Positions 50,204 through 58,895 of a DNA stretch of 64,000 nucleotides are shown one piece after another (positions within the stretch are counted from its first letter, which is position 1; each line of letters starts with the position of its first letter). A model generated the notes under the pieces. The model had not been told where the DNA came from and did not search any database. It saw only the letters and a program-made list of their open reading frames with translations. The DNA comes from Streptomyces echinatus (lineage in GTDB: Bacteria > Actinomycetota > Actinomycetes > Streptomycetales > Streptomycetaceae). The position numbers and the translations under genes were made by a program. The stretch spans positions 682,001-746,000 of the forward strand of contig NZ_JACHJK010000002.1 in NCBI RefSeq assembly GCF_014203595.1, written 5' to 3'.

Positions 50204-51127
50204 ATGTACGACCCCACCCGGCTCGCCGCGCTCGTGGCGGTCGCGGAGGCCGGCTCGATCACCCGGGCCGCCGACCGGCTCGGCTACACACCGCCCGCCC
50301 TCTCCCAGCAGCTGGCCAAGCTGGAGCGGGAGGCGGGCACGGCGCTGCTGGTGCGCCATCACCGCGGGGCCCGGCTGACCGAGGCGGGCGAGGTCCTGGT
50401 GGCGCACGCCCGGCGGGTGCTCGACGAGCTGGAGCGGGCCCGGCACGAGCTGGCGCGGCTGACCGGCCTGAGCGGCGGCGTGCTGCGGCTCGGCACCTTC
50501 CCGACCGCCGGGGTCCATCTGCTGCCGCCGGCGCTGACCGCGTTCCGCCGGGCGCATCCCGACGTACGGCTGTCGGTCGCGGACTACGACCCGCCGGCCG
50601 GGGTCACCGCGGTGGCGGCCGGCGAGGTGGACCTGGCGCTCACCCACACCTACCGTCCGGCCGAACCGACGCCGGTGCCGGCCTCGGTGCGGCTGGAGCC
50701 GGTCCTGGTGGAGGAACTGGTGCTGGTGACCGCGCCGGGGCACGCGCTCGGCAGCGTCTCGTCCCGGCTGCCGCTGGCGGAGCTGGCCGGGCAGCCGCTG
50801 ATCAGCATGGCGCCGCATCATCCGGCGCGGCGGGAGATCGAGGCCCTGCTCACCGGGGCGGGGGCCACACCGGCGCTGCTGGTGCCGACTCCCGGGTACG
50901 CCGTGGTGTGCGCGTTGGTCAGTGCCGGGCTCGGGGTGGCCGTGGTACCGGAGATGGTGGCGCGGACCGCGACCACGCCGGTCGGGATGCGGCCTCTGGA
51001 GGGCGGCCGGCTGGGCCGCACGATCTCGGTGGCGTACCGCGCGGACGAGACGAACCCGGCCGCGGACGTCTTCCGTGCGCTGTTGCGGGGGGCGTTCGGC
51101 CGGGCGGGGAGAGGAACGGCCGGCTGA
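50204..51127 (+). CDS. LysR-family regulator of the LysE exporter
   Basis: 307-residue LysR-type regulator. N-terminal HTH: 'TRLAALVAVAEAGSITRAAD' and 'RLGYTPPALSQQLAKLEREA'. The periplasmic-binding-like effector domain follows ('GVLRLGTFPTAGVHLLPPAL' and 'AGEVDLALTHTYRPAEPTPV'). ATG 50204 lies downstream of a LysR-type dyad. The divergent LysE gene makes an amino-acid-responsive exporter switch likely. Confidence 0.93.
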   Translation: MYDPTRLAALVAVAEAGSITRAADRLGYTPPALSQQLAKLEREAGTALLVRHHRGARLTEAGEVLVAHARRVLDELERARHELARLTGLSGGVLRLGTFPTAGVHLLPPALTAFRRAHPDVRLSVADYDPPAGVTAVAAGEVDLALTHTYRPAEPTPVPASVRLEPVLVEELVLVTAPGHALGSVSSRLPLAELAGQPLISMAPHHPARREIEALLTGAGATPALLVPTPGYAVVCALVSAGLGVAVVPEMVARTATTPVGMRPLEGGRLGRTISVAYRADETNPAADVFRALLRGAFGRAGRGTAG

Positions 51128-51233
51128 GGACCACCGCCGCGAGCACCACCCGTCCACTGTGCGGTCCGACCCCGCGGGGAACCCTCCGTGCGGGTGTCGT
51201 CCGGTCGGCGGCGGTCCAGGCCGGCGCCCGGGG

Positions 51234-51701
51234 TCACGGCTTCGGGGGCAGCCCCGCCGGGACCGCCGGGACCGCCGCGGCCTGGACGGTCCAGGGGAGT
51301 TCGATGGAGACCGTCTTGCCGCCCTCGCGGGTGGGGCGGACGCGGAGTCTGCCGCCGCACTCCGCGGTGAGACAGCGGATGATGACCATGCCGCGGCCGT
51401 TGTCCTGCTGGACGGCGGCGGGCAGTCTCTTCGGGAAGCGGGGATGGCTGTCCGTGACGCCGATGCGCAGGTGTTCGTCATGGTGCAGAGCGATGTCGAC
51501 GGTGAAGGTGGGTGACTGGCCGAAGGTGTGCTGTACGGCGTTGGTGGCGAGTTCGGAGACGATGAGCCGCACGGTGTCGGCGACATCGGTGTCCGACGGG
51601 AGGCCCCACTCCGCCAGGGTGCCCACGACGTAGGAACGGGCGGCGGAGACCGAGGCGGGATCGCTCGGCAGAGTGACGGATGCTTCCAGATGGTCTGCCA
51701 T
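51234..51701 (-). CDS. Histidine-kinase-like ATPase (RsbW/AbaA-set type)
   Basis: 155-residue GHKL ATP-binding protein of the anti-sigma-factor-like type, without kinase sensor parts. The N box is 'VRLIVSELATNAVQHTFGQS' and the G box 'QQDNGRGMVIIRCLTAECGG', with 'GVTDSHPRFPKRLPA' between. In streptomycetes such proteins are commonly encoded next to an XRE-DUF5753 regulator and a DUF397 protein, as in the abaA and whiJ loci that affect antibiotic production and sporulation. Here it is divergent from that pair. ATG 51701 has GGGA upstream at a rather long distance. Confidence 0.9.
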   Translation of the reverse strand: MADHLEASVTLPSDPASVSAARSYVVGTLAEWGLPSDTDVADTVRLIVSELATNAVQHTFGQSPTFTVDIALHHDEHLRIGVTDSHPRFPKRLPAAVQQDNGRGMVIIRCLTAECGGRLRVRPTREGGKTVSIELPWTVQAAAVPAVPAGLPPKP

Positions 51702-51827
51702 GGCGACGTCGTCCCTTTCCCGCGGGACCGATGTCCGACAGACGGCGGAGGGTTCGAGTACGGTCCCGGACTGGTGCTTGCCCGTCAGATTGCCATCACC
51801 GGGACGGTCACGGGGGGCGATCCACCA

Positions 51828-51843
51828 AGATATGCATATATCT
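51828..51843. promoter_or_regulatory. AT-rich palindrome between the ATPase and XRE-DUF397 genes
   Basis: AGATAT-GCAT-ATATCT, 6 bp perfect arms, is the only strongly AT-rich element in this part of the window. It lies about 70 bp before the XRE gene and 127 bp before the ATPase gene and is a good candidate for the XRE protein's binding site or for overlapping divergent promoters. Confidence 0.55.
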
Positions 51844-51914
51844 GTCGCTCGAAGCGGTGAACTCTGCGACGCGAAACCGTATTTGGGCGGCCCGGAAGGA
51901 GTAAGGAGGAGCCC

Positions 51915-52775
51915 ATGCAGAACGGTCCGGCAGTACGCCGTCGCAAACTGGGCGCCGAACTGCGAACGCTGCGTACCGGCGCCGGGCTCACGAGCGGTGA
52001 GGCGGCCCGGCTGGTCGGCTGGCACCAGTCGAAGGTGAGCCGCATCGAGACCGGTTCCAGCGGTGTGAAACCGGCCGATCTGGGGTTACTGCTCGACGCC
52101 TACGGGGTGCGGGACGGACACCTGCGCGAGTTGCTGCTGATGCTGGCGGGGGCGGAGGACGCGGGTGGCCGGCACCGATGGTGGCATGCCTACCGCGGGG
52201 TGCTGCCACCCACGTACCGCGATTTCATCAGTCTGGAGTCACAGGCGAGCGCGATGCGGACCCTGGAGACCACGGTCGTGCCCGGCCTGCTGCAGACTCC
52301 CGAGTACGCCCGCGCGGTGACCCGGGCGGCCGTGAAGGACCTGGCCGAGGACCGCCTGGACACGCTGGTGGAGGTGCGTCTGGCCAGGCAGGACGTACTG
52401 CGTTCGAACCCGCCGCTGGTGCTGAGCGCCGTACTGGACGAGGCGGTGCTGCGCCGCGAGGTCGGCGGTCCGGGAGTGATGGCCCGCCAGCTGGAGCGGC
52501 TGACGGAGGCCGCCCGTCTGCCGCAAGTCCGGCTGCAGGTCCTGCCGTTCGGGGCGGGAGCCCATGTCGGCCTCACCGGCCCTTTCGTTATCTTCTCATT
52601 TCCGAGCACTTCTGATCTGGATGTGGTGGTTCTCGACCAGTTGACGAGTAGCCTCTACCTGGAACGGAAAGAAGACCTGATGGCCTACTCCGAGGCCTTC
52701 AGCACCCTTCAGTTCCACGCCCTTTCCCCCGAGGAATCGTTGGACTACATCGCCGGGATAGGTGACGGCGTGTAA
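51915..52775 (+). CDS. XRE-family regulator with DUF5753 (WhiJ/AbaA type)
   Basis: 286-residue regulator. The N-terminal HTH covers 'RRKLGAELRTLRTGAGLTSG' and 'EAARLVGWHQSKVSRIETGS', and the C-terminal DUF5753 domain has 'TVVPGLLQTPEYARAVTRAA', 'VRLARQDVLRSNPPLVLSAV', 'LDEAVLRREVGG' and 'LQVLPFGAGAHVGLTGPFVI'. AAGGAGGAG gives a strong ribosome site. A DUF397 gene follows after 9 bp. Proteins of this kind (WhiJ) bind DNA and are modulated by their DUF397 partner. Confidence 0.94.
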   Translation: MQNGPAVRRRKLGAELRTLRTGAGLTSGEAARLVGWHQSKVSRIETGSSGVKPADLGLLLDAYGVRDGHLRELLLMLAGAEDAGGRHRWWHAYRGVLPPTYRDFISLESQASAMRTLETTVVPGLLQTPEYARAVTRAAVKDLAEDRLDTLVEVRLARQDVLRSNPPLVLSAVLDEAVLRREVGGPGVMARQLERLTEAARLPQVRLQVLPFGAGAHVGLTGPFVIFSFPSTSDLDVVVLDQLTSSLYLERKEDLMAYSEAFSTLQFHALSPEESLDYIAGIGDGV

Positions 52776-52784
52776 GGAGGCACC

Positions 52785-53006
52785 ATGTCAGCTCTGCCTC
52801 GGAACGTTCCCGCCAGTACCGAACTGCAGGACGTGCGCTGGCTGCGCAGCAGCTACAGCACGGGAGCCAACAACTGCGTGGAGACGGCCCGGCCGCGCTC
52901 CGGCCCCGCGGCCGGACTGCTCGCCGTGCGCGACTCGAAGAACCCGGCCGGACCCGCGCTGCTCTTCTCAGCCGCCGGCTGGGCGGGCTTTGTCACCACG
53001 CTTTGA
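52785..53006 (+). CDS. DUF397 small protein
   Basis: 73-residue partner of the XRE-DUF5753 regulator. 'VRWLRSSYSTGANNCVETAR' and 'LLAVRDSKNPAGPALLFSAA' are the standard DUF397 motifs (W-x-x-SSYS...N-x-CVE...VRDSK-P). Start ATG 52785 after AAGGAGG, 9 bp downstream of the regulator. It is thought to antagonise or modulate the XRE protein, a toxin-antitoxin-like relation. Confidence 0.95.
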   Translation: MSALPRNVPASTELQDVRWLRSSYSTGANNCVETARPRSGPAAGLLAVRDSKNPAGPALLFSAAGWAGFVTTL

Positions 53007-53073
53007 CCACCATCTGATCAGAACCGATCAAATCTATCCACACTCGTGCGACACACGGCCGTGTCACGCCGAC

Positions 53074-54201
53074 TCATGGTCGCGTTTCGCCGATGACCCG
53101 TACAGCGCGTTCGATCTCGGCCCCGGACAGGTCCGCGCGGGCGGTCAGCCTCAGCCGTGAGATGCCGTCGGGCACGGAAGGAGGACGGAAGCAGCCCACG
53201 GCCAGGCCCGCCGACCGGCAGTCGGCCGCCCAGCGCACCGCCTGCTCCGGGGAGGGAGCCCGCACGGAGACCACCGCGGCGTCCGGACGTACCGCCTCCA
53301 GACCCGCGGCGGTCAGCCGTGCGTGCAGCTCCGCGGCCACCTCCCGGGCCCGCGCCGCCCGTTCGGGCTCGCGCTCCAGCAGCCGCAGCGCCGCCAGCGC
53401 GGCACCGGCCGCCGCCGGCGCCAGTCCCGTGTCGAAGATGAACGTCCGGGCCGCGTTGACCAGGTGGTCGATCACCCGGGCCGGGCCGAGCACCACCCCG
53501 CCCTGACTGCCCAGCGACTTGGACAGGGTCGCCGTGACGACCACGTCGGCGGCGCCCGCGAGCCCCGCCGCGTACGGCGCGCCCCGGCCGCCGTCGCCCA
53601 GCACGCCGAGTCCGTGGGCGTCGTCCACCACCAGCCCCGCGCCGTGCTCCCGGGCCGCCGCGGCCAGCGCGGCCAGCGGGGCCTGGTCGCCGTCGACGGA
53701 GAACACCGTGTCGGAGACGACGATCGCCGCCCCCTCGTGCGCGCCGAGCGCCTTGCGCACGGCCTCCGGGTCGGCGTGCCCGACCACCTGCGTCTCGCCC
53801 CGGGCGAGCCGGCAGCCGTCGATGAGGGAGGCGTGGTTGCCCGCGTCGGAGACGATCAGCGAGCCGTGCGGGCCGAGCGCCGTGACCGCGGCCAGGTTGG
53901 CGGCGTAGCCGGAGGAGAACACCAGGGCCGCCTCGAACCCGCAGAACGCGGCCAGCGCCCGCTCCAGCTCGGTGTGCAGGCCGGTGGTACCGGTGACCAG
54001 CCGGGAGCCGGTGGAGCCACCGCCCCAGGTGCGGGCGGCCTCGGCCGCTGCCCCGGTGACCTCGGGGTGGCGGGCCAGGCCCAGGTAGTCGTTGCTCGCC
54101 AGGTCCAGCAGCGGCGAGTCGGCGGGGCGCGGACGCAGGGTGCGCACGAGTCCGGCGCGGCGGCGCGCCTCGGCCTGCTCGTCGATCCAGCCGAACGCCA
54201 T
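53074..54201 (-). CDS. bioF: 8-amino-7-oxononanoate synthase
   Basis: PLP-dependent condensation of pimeloyl thioester with alanine in biotin synthesis. The 375-residue enzyme has 'LLDLASNDYLGLARHPEV', 'VFSSGYAANLAAVTAL' and the PLP lysine Lys228 in 'VTATLSKSLGSQGGV'. 'VVDDAHGLGVLGDGGRG' binds the cofactor ring. ATG 54201 follows GGAGG. It is divergent from bioBAD with a 147 bp gap that holds a 26 bp dyad. The C-terminus is standard. Confidence 0.95.
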   Translation of the reverse strand: MAFGWIDEQAEARRRAGLVRTLRPRPADSPLLDLASNDYLGLARHPEVTGAAAEAARTWGGGSTGSRLVTGTTGLHTELERALAAFCGFEAALVFSSGYAANLAAVTALGPHGSLIVSDAGNHASLIDGCRLARGETQVVGHADPEAVRKALGAHEGAAIVVSDTVFSVDGDQAPLAALAAAAREHGAGLVVDDAHGLGVLGDGGRGAPYAAGLAGAADVVVTATLSKSLGSQGGVVLGPARVIDHLVNAARTFIFDTGLAPAAAGAALAALRLLEREPERAARAREVAAELHARLTAAGLEAVRPDAAVVSVRAPSPEQAVRWAADCRSAGLAVGCFRPPSVPDGISRLRLTARADLSGAEIERAVRVIGETRP

Positions 54202-54258
54202 GGGTCCTCCGGTGCTTTTGTAGGTAGCGGACAGACCCTAGCGGCACGACCAGTCACC

Positions 54259-54284
54259 CACTGTGTGGCAATACCCACACGGTG
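54259..54284. promoter_or_regulatory. 26-bp dyad in the bioF/bioB divergent promoter
   Basis: CACTGTGTGG-CAATAC-CCACACGGTG is symmetric except for one T/G position in each arm. It lies 58-83 bp from the bioF start and 65-90 bp from bioB, so one bound protein could control both. It does not resemble the BioR or BirA sites I know, and the candidate regulator is not encoded here. Confidence 0.55.
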
Positions 54285-54348
54285 AACCGTCTCTGTTGTG
54301 CGAAGTCTCCTTGGCCCGGGACGGTCCCGTAAGACAGGATCGGACCTC

Positions 54349-55566
54349 ATGGACCTGCTGAACACGCTGGTGGACAAGGGGCTTCGGCGCGAGCTGCCGA
54401 CCCGCGAGGAAGCGCTCGCCGTACTGGCCACCTCCGATGACGACCTGCTCGACGTGGTGGCCGCGGCCGGAAAGGTGCGCCGGCACTGGTTCGGGCGTCG
54501 GGTGAAACTCAACTATCTGGTCAACCTCAAGTCCGGTCTGTGCCCGGAGGACTGCTCCTACTGCTCCCAGCGGCTCGGCTCCAAGGCCGACATCCTGAAG
54601 TACACCTGGCTCAAGCCGGACGAGGCGTCCGAGGCCGCCGCCGCGGGCCTCGCGGGCGGCGCCAAGCGGGTCTGCCTGGTGGCCAGCGGGCGCGGTCCGA
54701 CGGACCGGGACGTGGACCGGGTCTCGGAGACCATCAAGGCCATCAAGGACCAGAACGAGGGCGTCGAGGTGTGCGCCTGCCTCGGCCTGCTCTCCGACGG
54801 CCAGGCCGAGCGGCTGCGCGAGGCGGGCGCGGACGCCTACAACCACAACCTCAACACGTCCGAGGGGACGTACGGGGACATCACGACCACCCACACGTAC
54901 GCCGACCGGGTGGAAACGGTGCAGAAGGCGCACGCGGCCGGGCTGTCCGCCTGTTCGGGTCTGATCGCGGGCATGGGCGAGACCGACGAGGACCTCGTCG
55001 ACGTCGTCTACTCGCTGCGTGAGCTGGACCCGGACTCGGTGCCGGTGAACTTCCTGATCCCGTTCGAGGGCACCCCGCTGGCCAAGGAGTGGAACCTCAC
55101 CCCGCAGCGCTGCCTGCGGATCCTGGCGATGGTCCGGTTCGTCTGCCCGGACGTGGAGGTCCGCATCGCGGGCGGCCGTGAGGTCCACCTGCGCACGATG
55201 CAGCCGCTGGCGCTGCACCTGGCCAACTCGATCTTCCTCGGCGACTACCTGACCAGCGAGGGCCAGGCCGGCAAGGCCGACCTGGACATGATCGCGGACG
55301 CCGGCTTCGAGGTGGAGGGCGCCGACCAGGTGACACTGCCGGAGCACCGCGCCGGGGAGGCGGGCGGCTGCGGCTCGCACGCGAGCGCCGGCTGCGGGTC
55401 GGGCGCCGACGCGGGCTGCGGGTCGGGCGCCGAGGCCGGCTGCGGCTCGCACGAGGCCGGCGGCATCTGCGGTACGGCCGCCGTCGCCACGGCCGGCGAG
55501 GCGCGCACCGACCTCGTCGCCGTCCGCCGCCGGGGCGCCGGAACGGATCTCGCGCCCAATGCCTGA
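54349..55566 (+). CDS. bioB: Biotin synthase with Cys/Gly-rich C-terminal repeat
   Basis: Radical-SAM enzyme that inserts sulphur into dethiobiotin. From ATG 54349 it has 405 residues. The radical cluster motif is Cys65, Cys69, Cys72 in '[12 protein letters not shown]', and '[20 protein letters not shown]' and 'FEGTPLAKE' are BioB-specific. After the normal end of the barrel (near residue 340) comes a repeat with period 8 residues of the form AGCGSx: five Cys and two His between 55372 and 55470, then a conserved-looking '[13 protein letters not shown]' tail. That extension is unusual and could bind metal or take part in sulphur supply. bioA overlaps by 8 bases. Confidence 0.93.
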   Translation: MDLLNTLVDKGLRRELPTREEALAVLATSDDDLLDVVAAAGKVRRHWFGRRVKLNYLVNLKSGLCPEDCSYCSQRLGSKADILKYTWLKPDEASEAAAAGLAGGAKRVCLVASGRGPTDRDVDRVSETIKAIKDQNEGVEVCACLGLLSDGQAERLREAGADAYNHNLNTSEGTYGDITTTHTYADRVETVQKAHAAGLSACSGLIAGMGETDEDLVDVVYSLRELDPDSVPVNFLIPFEGTPLAKEWNLTPQRCLRILAMVRFVCPDVEVRIAGGREVHLRTMQPLALHLANSIFLGDYLTSEGQAGKADLDMIADAGFEVEGADQVTLPEHRAGEAGGCGSHASAGCGSGADAGCGSGAEAGCGSHEAGGICGTAAVATAGEARTDLVAVRRRGAGTDLAPNA

Positions 55567-56839
55567 TCTCGGCGTGCCGGAGCTGCTGGAGCTGGACCGG
55601 CGTCATGTGTGGCACCCCTACGGCCCGATGCCCGGGCAGTCGGAACCGCTCGTCGTGGAGGCGGCGAGCGGGGTCCGGCTGCGGCTGGCGGACGGTGCCG
55701 GGGAACTGGTCGACGGTATGTCCTCGTGGTGGTCGGCCGTCCACGGCTACCGCCACCCGGTCCTCGACGAGGCCGTGCGCGAGCAGCTGGGCCGGATGAG
55801 TCATGTGATGTTCGGCGGGCTCACGCACGAGCCCGCCGTCCGGCTCGCTAAGCTCCTTGTCGACATGTCGCCAGATGGTCTGGAGCACGTCTTCCTGGCC
55901 GACTCCGGTTCGGTGTCGGTCGAGGTCGCGGTGAAGATGTGCCTGCAGTACTGGCGTTCGCTCGGCCGGCCGGCCAAGCAGCGGCTGCTGACCTGGCGCG
56001 GCGGCTACCACGGCGACACCTGGCAGCCGATGTCGGTGTGCGATCCCCAGGGCGGGATGCACGAGCTGTGGTCCGGGGTGCTGCAGCGCCAGGTGTTCGC
56101 GGATCCGCCGCCCGCCGAGTACGAGGAGTCGTACGCGGAACAGCTGCGCGAGCTGATCGCGCGGCACGCGGACGAACTGGCCGCGGTGATCGTGGAGCCG
56201 GTGGTGCAGGGCGCGGGCGGGATGCGCTTCCACTCCCCCGCCTATCTGCGGGTGCTGCGCGAGGCGTGCGACGCGCACGACGTGCTGCTGGTGTTCGACG
56301 AGATCGCCACCGGCTTCGGCCGCACCGGCGCGCTGTTCGCGGCGGAGCACGCGGCGGTCTCCCCCGACGTGATGTGCGTGGGCAAGGCGCTGACCGGCGG
56401 CTATCTGTCGATGGCGGCCACCCTGTGCACCGCGCGGGTCGCCGACGGCATCTCGCGGGGCGAGGTGCCGGTGCTCGCGCACGGCCCGACGTTCATGGGC
56501 AATCCGCTGGCCGCGGCCGTGGCCTGCGCCTCCATCGAACTGCTGCTGGGACAGGACTGGCTCGCGGAGGTCAAGCGGATCGAGGCGGGTCTGCGGGAGG
56601 GCCTGGCGCCGGCGCGCGACGTTCCCGGGGTGCGGGACGTCCGGGTCCTCGGGGCCATCGGGGTCGTCCAGCTCGACCACGCGGTCGACATGCGGGCGGC
56701 CACCGCTGCCGCCGTGCGGGAGGGCGTGTGGCTGCGCCCGTTCCGCGACCTGATCTACACGATGCCGCCGTACGTCACCTCGGACGAGGACGTGGCGCGG
56801 ATCGCGCGCGCGGTGTGCGCCGCGGCGCGGGAGGGATGA
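55559..56839 (+). CDS. bioA: Adenosylmethionine-8-amino-7-oxononanoate aminotransferase
   Basis: PLP transaminase using S-adenosylmethionine as amino donor to make 7,8-diaminononanoate. 426 residues: '[20 protein letters not shown]' and '[20 protein letters not shown]' are BioA-specific, '[20 protein letters not shown]' is the class III motif, and Lys276 in '[20 protein letters not shown]' holds PLP. The ATG at 55559 overlaps the bioB 3' end; bioD begins one base after its stop. Confidence 0.96.
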   Translation: MPDLGVPELLELDRRHVWHPYGPMPGQSEPLVVEAASGVRLRLADGAGELVDGMSSWWSAVHGYRHPVLDEAVREQLGRMSHVMFGGLTHEPAVRLAKLLVDMSPDGLEHVFLADSGSVSVEVAVKMCLQYWRSLGRPAKQRLLTWRGGYHGDTWQPMSVCDPQGGMHELWSGVLQRQVFADPPPAEYEESYAEQLRELIARHADELAAVIVEPVVQGAGGMRFHSPAYLRVLREACDAHDVLLVFDEIATGFGRTGALFAAEHAAVSPDVMCVGKALTGGYLSMAATLCTARVADGISRGEVPVLAHGPTFMGNPLAAAVACASIELLLGQDWLAEVKRIEAGLREGLAPARDVPGVRDVRVLGAIGVVQLDHAVDMRAATAAAVREGVWLRPFRDLIYTMPPYVTSDEDVARIARAVCAAAREG

Positions 56840-56840
56840 G

Positions 56841-57557
56841 ATGCCGGTACTGGTGATCACGGGAACGGGCACGGAGGTCGGCAAGACCGTCACCACCGCC
56901 GCCGTCGCCGCGGCGGCGCTCGCGGCCGGGCGTTCGGTGGCCGTGCTCAAGGCCGCCCAGACGGGCGTCCTGCCGGACGAGCGCGGGGACGCGGACGAGG
57001 TCGCGTGGCTCGCGGGTCCGGTCACGACCGACGAACTGGCCCGCTATCCGGAGCCGTTGGCGCCGGGCACGGCGGCCCGGCGGGCCGGTATGGCGCCGGT
57101 GCACCCGCACGAGGTGGCCGAGCGGGCCGCCAAGCTGGCCACCGAGCACGATCTGGTGCTGGTGGAGGGGGCGGGCGGACTGCTGGTCCGCTTCGACGCG
57201 GCCGGCGGCACGCTGGCCGACACGGCCCGGCTGCTGAACGCTCCGGTGCTGGTCGTCGCGCAGGCCGGGCTCGGCACCCTCAACACCACGGAGCTGACGG
57301 CTCGCGAACTGCGGCGGCGCGAGCTGGAGTTCGCCGGGGTGGTGATCGGCAGCTGGCCGGCCGCCCCGGATCTGGCCACCCGCTGCAATGTGGCCGACCT
57401 GCCGGAGGTCGCCGCCGCCCCGCTGCTCGGCGCGCTGCCGGCCGGGGCCGGGGCGCTGTCGCCCGCCGCGTTCCGCACGGCCGCGCCGGGCTGGCTCGCC
57501 CCGCGGCTGGACGGGACCTGGGACGCGGAGGCGTTCCGGGTGCGCGAGGCGCCGTAG
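56841..57557 (+). CDS. bioD: Dethiobiotin synthetase
   Basis: ATP-dependent carboxylation and ring closure of diaminononanoate. 238 residues: the P-loop 'ITGTGTEVGKTVTTAAVAAA' (8-16), 'KAAQTGVLPDERGDADEVAW', 'LVLVEGAGGLLVRFDA', and 'LVVAQAGLGTLNTTELTARE' are diagnostic. It follows bioA with a one-base gap, so bioB-bioA-bioD form one operon ended by a strong hairpin. Confidence 0.96.
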   Translation: MPVLVITGTGTEVGKTVTTAAVAAAALAAGRSVAVLKAAQTGVLPDERGDADEVAWLAGPVTTDELARYPEPLAPGTAARRAGMAPVHPHEVAERAAKLATEHDLVLVEGAGGLLVRFDAAGGTLADTARLLNAPVLVVAQAGLGTLNTTELTARELRRRELEFAGVVIGSWPAAPDLATRCNVADLPEVAAAPLLGALPAGAGALSPAAFRTAAPGWLAPRLDGTWDAEAFRVREAP

Positions 57558-57582
57558 CCCGGCCGGGAACCTTCCGGCGTGT

Positions 57583-57618
57583 GCCGTTCCGGCCGCCGCT
57601 CCGGGCGGCCGGAACGGC
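57583..57618 (+). terminator. Terminator after bioBAD
   Basis: GCCGTTCCGGCCGCC-GCTCCG-GGCGGCCGGAACGGC is a perfect 15 bp stem with a 6-base loop, starting 26 bp after the bioD stop. Confidence 0.92.
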
Positions 57619-57726
57619 GGAGTGGCGGTCTCCCCCGTCGGCACCGACACGGCGGAGTCCGGTGGGGTGCGCCGGGCCGTCCCGGGGGACACTCTCCCTA
57701 GGGCCGTCCTGTCCAGGGAGGTTGCC

Positions 57727-58419
57727 ATGCGACTGTTGTCCACCCGTTCCGGCCGGGTGACGCGGGGTCCCGTCCACCATCCGCTGTTCGCCCGCTACTA
57801 CGCCCGGATCAGCGTCGGCGCCGAGTCCCGGCTCGGGATGGCCGGGGTGCGGGAGCGGCTGCTCGCCGGGCTGTCCGGGCGGGTGATCGAGATCGGCGCG
57901 GGCAACGGGCTGAACTTCGGGCACTATCCCGGGGCCGTGGCGGAGGTGGTGGCGATCGAACCGGAACCGCGGCTCAGGCAGTTGGCGCTGGAGTCCGCGC
58001 TGCGCGCCCAGGTGCCGGTGGACGTGGTGCCGGGCGCGGCAGAGGCGCTGCCGGTCAAGAGCGAGGCGTTCGACGCGGTCGTGCTCTCCCTGGTGCTGTG
58101 CAGCGTGCGGGACGTCCCCCGGACGCTCGGCGAGGTACGGCGGGTGCTCCGGCCCGGCGGCGAGGTGCGGTTCTTCGAGCACGGGCAGGGCGGCGGCCGG
58201 GCCATGACTCTGACCCAGCACGCCCTGGACCGGACCCTGTGGCCGGTCCTCAACGGCGGCTGCCATCTGGCCCGGGAACCGGTCGCCGCGCTGCGCGAGG
58301 CCGGTTTCCGCCTCGGACCGCACCGGCGCGTGATGCTGCCGGAGCGTGGGCCGGCGCTGCCGACCTCCTACTGTGCGCTCGGGGTCGCCTGGCGGCCGGA
58401 CGAGCCGGACGGGCGCTGA
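57727..58419 (+). CDS. Class I SAM-dependent methyltransferase
   Basis: 230-residue methyltransferase of the UbiE/METTL7-like type. The SAM motif is 'GRVIEIGAGNGLNFGHYPGA' near residue 51 and the acidic second motif 'VVAIEPEPRLRQLA'; 'AFDAVVLSLVLCSVRDVPRT' and 'RRVLRPGGEVRFFEHGQGGG' complete the fold. The C-terminal part resembles small-molecule or lipid methyltransferases. ATG 57727 follows GGGAGG. It stands alone after the biotin operon; the substrate is unknown. Confidence 0.85.
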   Translation: MRLLSTRSGRVTRGPVHHPLFARYYARISVGAESRLGMAGVRERLLAGLSGRVIEIGAGNGLNFGHYPGAVAEVVAIEPEPRLRQLALESALRAQVPVDVVPGAAEALPVKSEAFDAVVLSLVLCSVRDVPRTLGEVRRVLRPGGEVRFFEHGQGGGRAMTLTQHALDRTLWPVLNGGCHLAREPVAALREAGFRLGPHRRVMLPERGPALPTSYCALGVAWRPDEPDGR

Positions 58420-58432
58420 CCGGCCGGCGGCG

Positions 58433-58807
58433 TCAGCCGCTCCAGCGGCGCAGCTCGCGCGCGATGTCGTCGACGTCCGCCGTGCCGTCCTTCACCAGCC
58501 GGGCGAGGTCCCGCACCTGCTCGGGCGTGGTGACCACCTTCTCCCCGCTGGCCACCAGGTAGGCGTAGGCGACCGCCGAGGCGAACAGCGCGTTGGAGCG
58601 TTCCAGCGCCGGTACGTGGATGAGCAGTTGCAGCAGGGCGGCGGCGCGGGCGTGCGGGGTGTCATAGACGGGCACGCCGAATATCCGGGCGCGGTGCCGG
58701 GCGACGGCGGCGACCAGGGCACCCCAGTCGGTGACCTGCGGGTCCCCCGGCGTCTTCTGTTCGGCGAGCATGAGCAGCCAGGCGAGGTCGATGCTGAGAT
58801 CGTTCAA
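58433..58807 (-). CDS. Fic/Doc-like protein with a degenerate active-site motif (putative toxin)
   Basis: 124-residue helical protein, downstream of a ribbon-helix-helix antitoxin. The region 'HVPALERSNALFASAVAYAYL' occupies the place of the Fic motif HxFxDGNKR but lacks the Gly-Asn-Lys-Arg core. Streptomycete proteins like this one are often labelled Fic-family toxins. The TTG start at 58807 has only a weak ribosome site. 'SIDLAWLLMLAEQK' and 'VTTPEQVRDLARLVKDGTAD' are well-conserved in my memory of the group. Function may differ from AMPylation or phosphorylation; it is at most a divergent toxin. Confidence 0.65.
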   Translation of the reverse strand: MNDLSIDLAWLLMLAEQKTPGDPQVTDWGALVAAVARHRARIFGVPVYDTPHARAAALLQLLIHVPALERSNALFASAVAYAYLVASGEKVVTTPEQVRDLARLVKDGTADVDDIARELRRWSG

Positions 58808-58895
58808 GGAATCGGCTTCGGGGGGTCGGCTTCGGGAGCGCGGCTCGGGGAGATCACGCTTCAGCAGAGCAGCTCGGGCGGATCGTCCGCAAGGC

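Noticed and set aside
54259..54284. BioQ- or BioR-type operator assignment
   Set aside because: The dyad does not match the TGAAC-N3-GTTAC or TTATMKATAA consensus I recall, so it is reported only as an unassigned palindrome.
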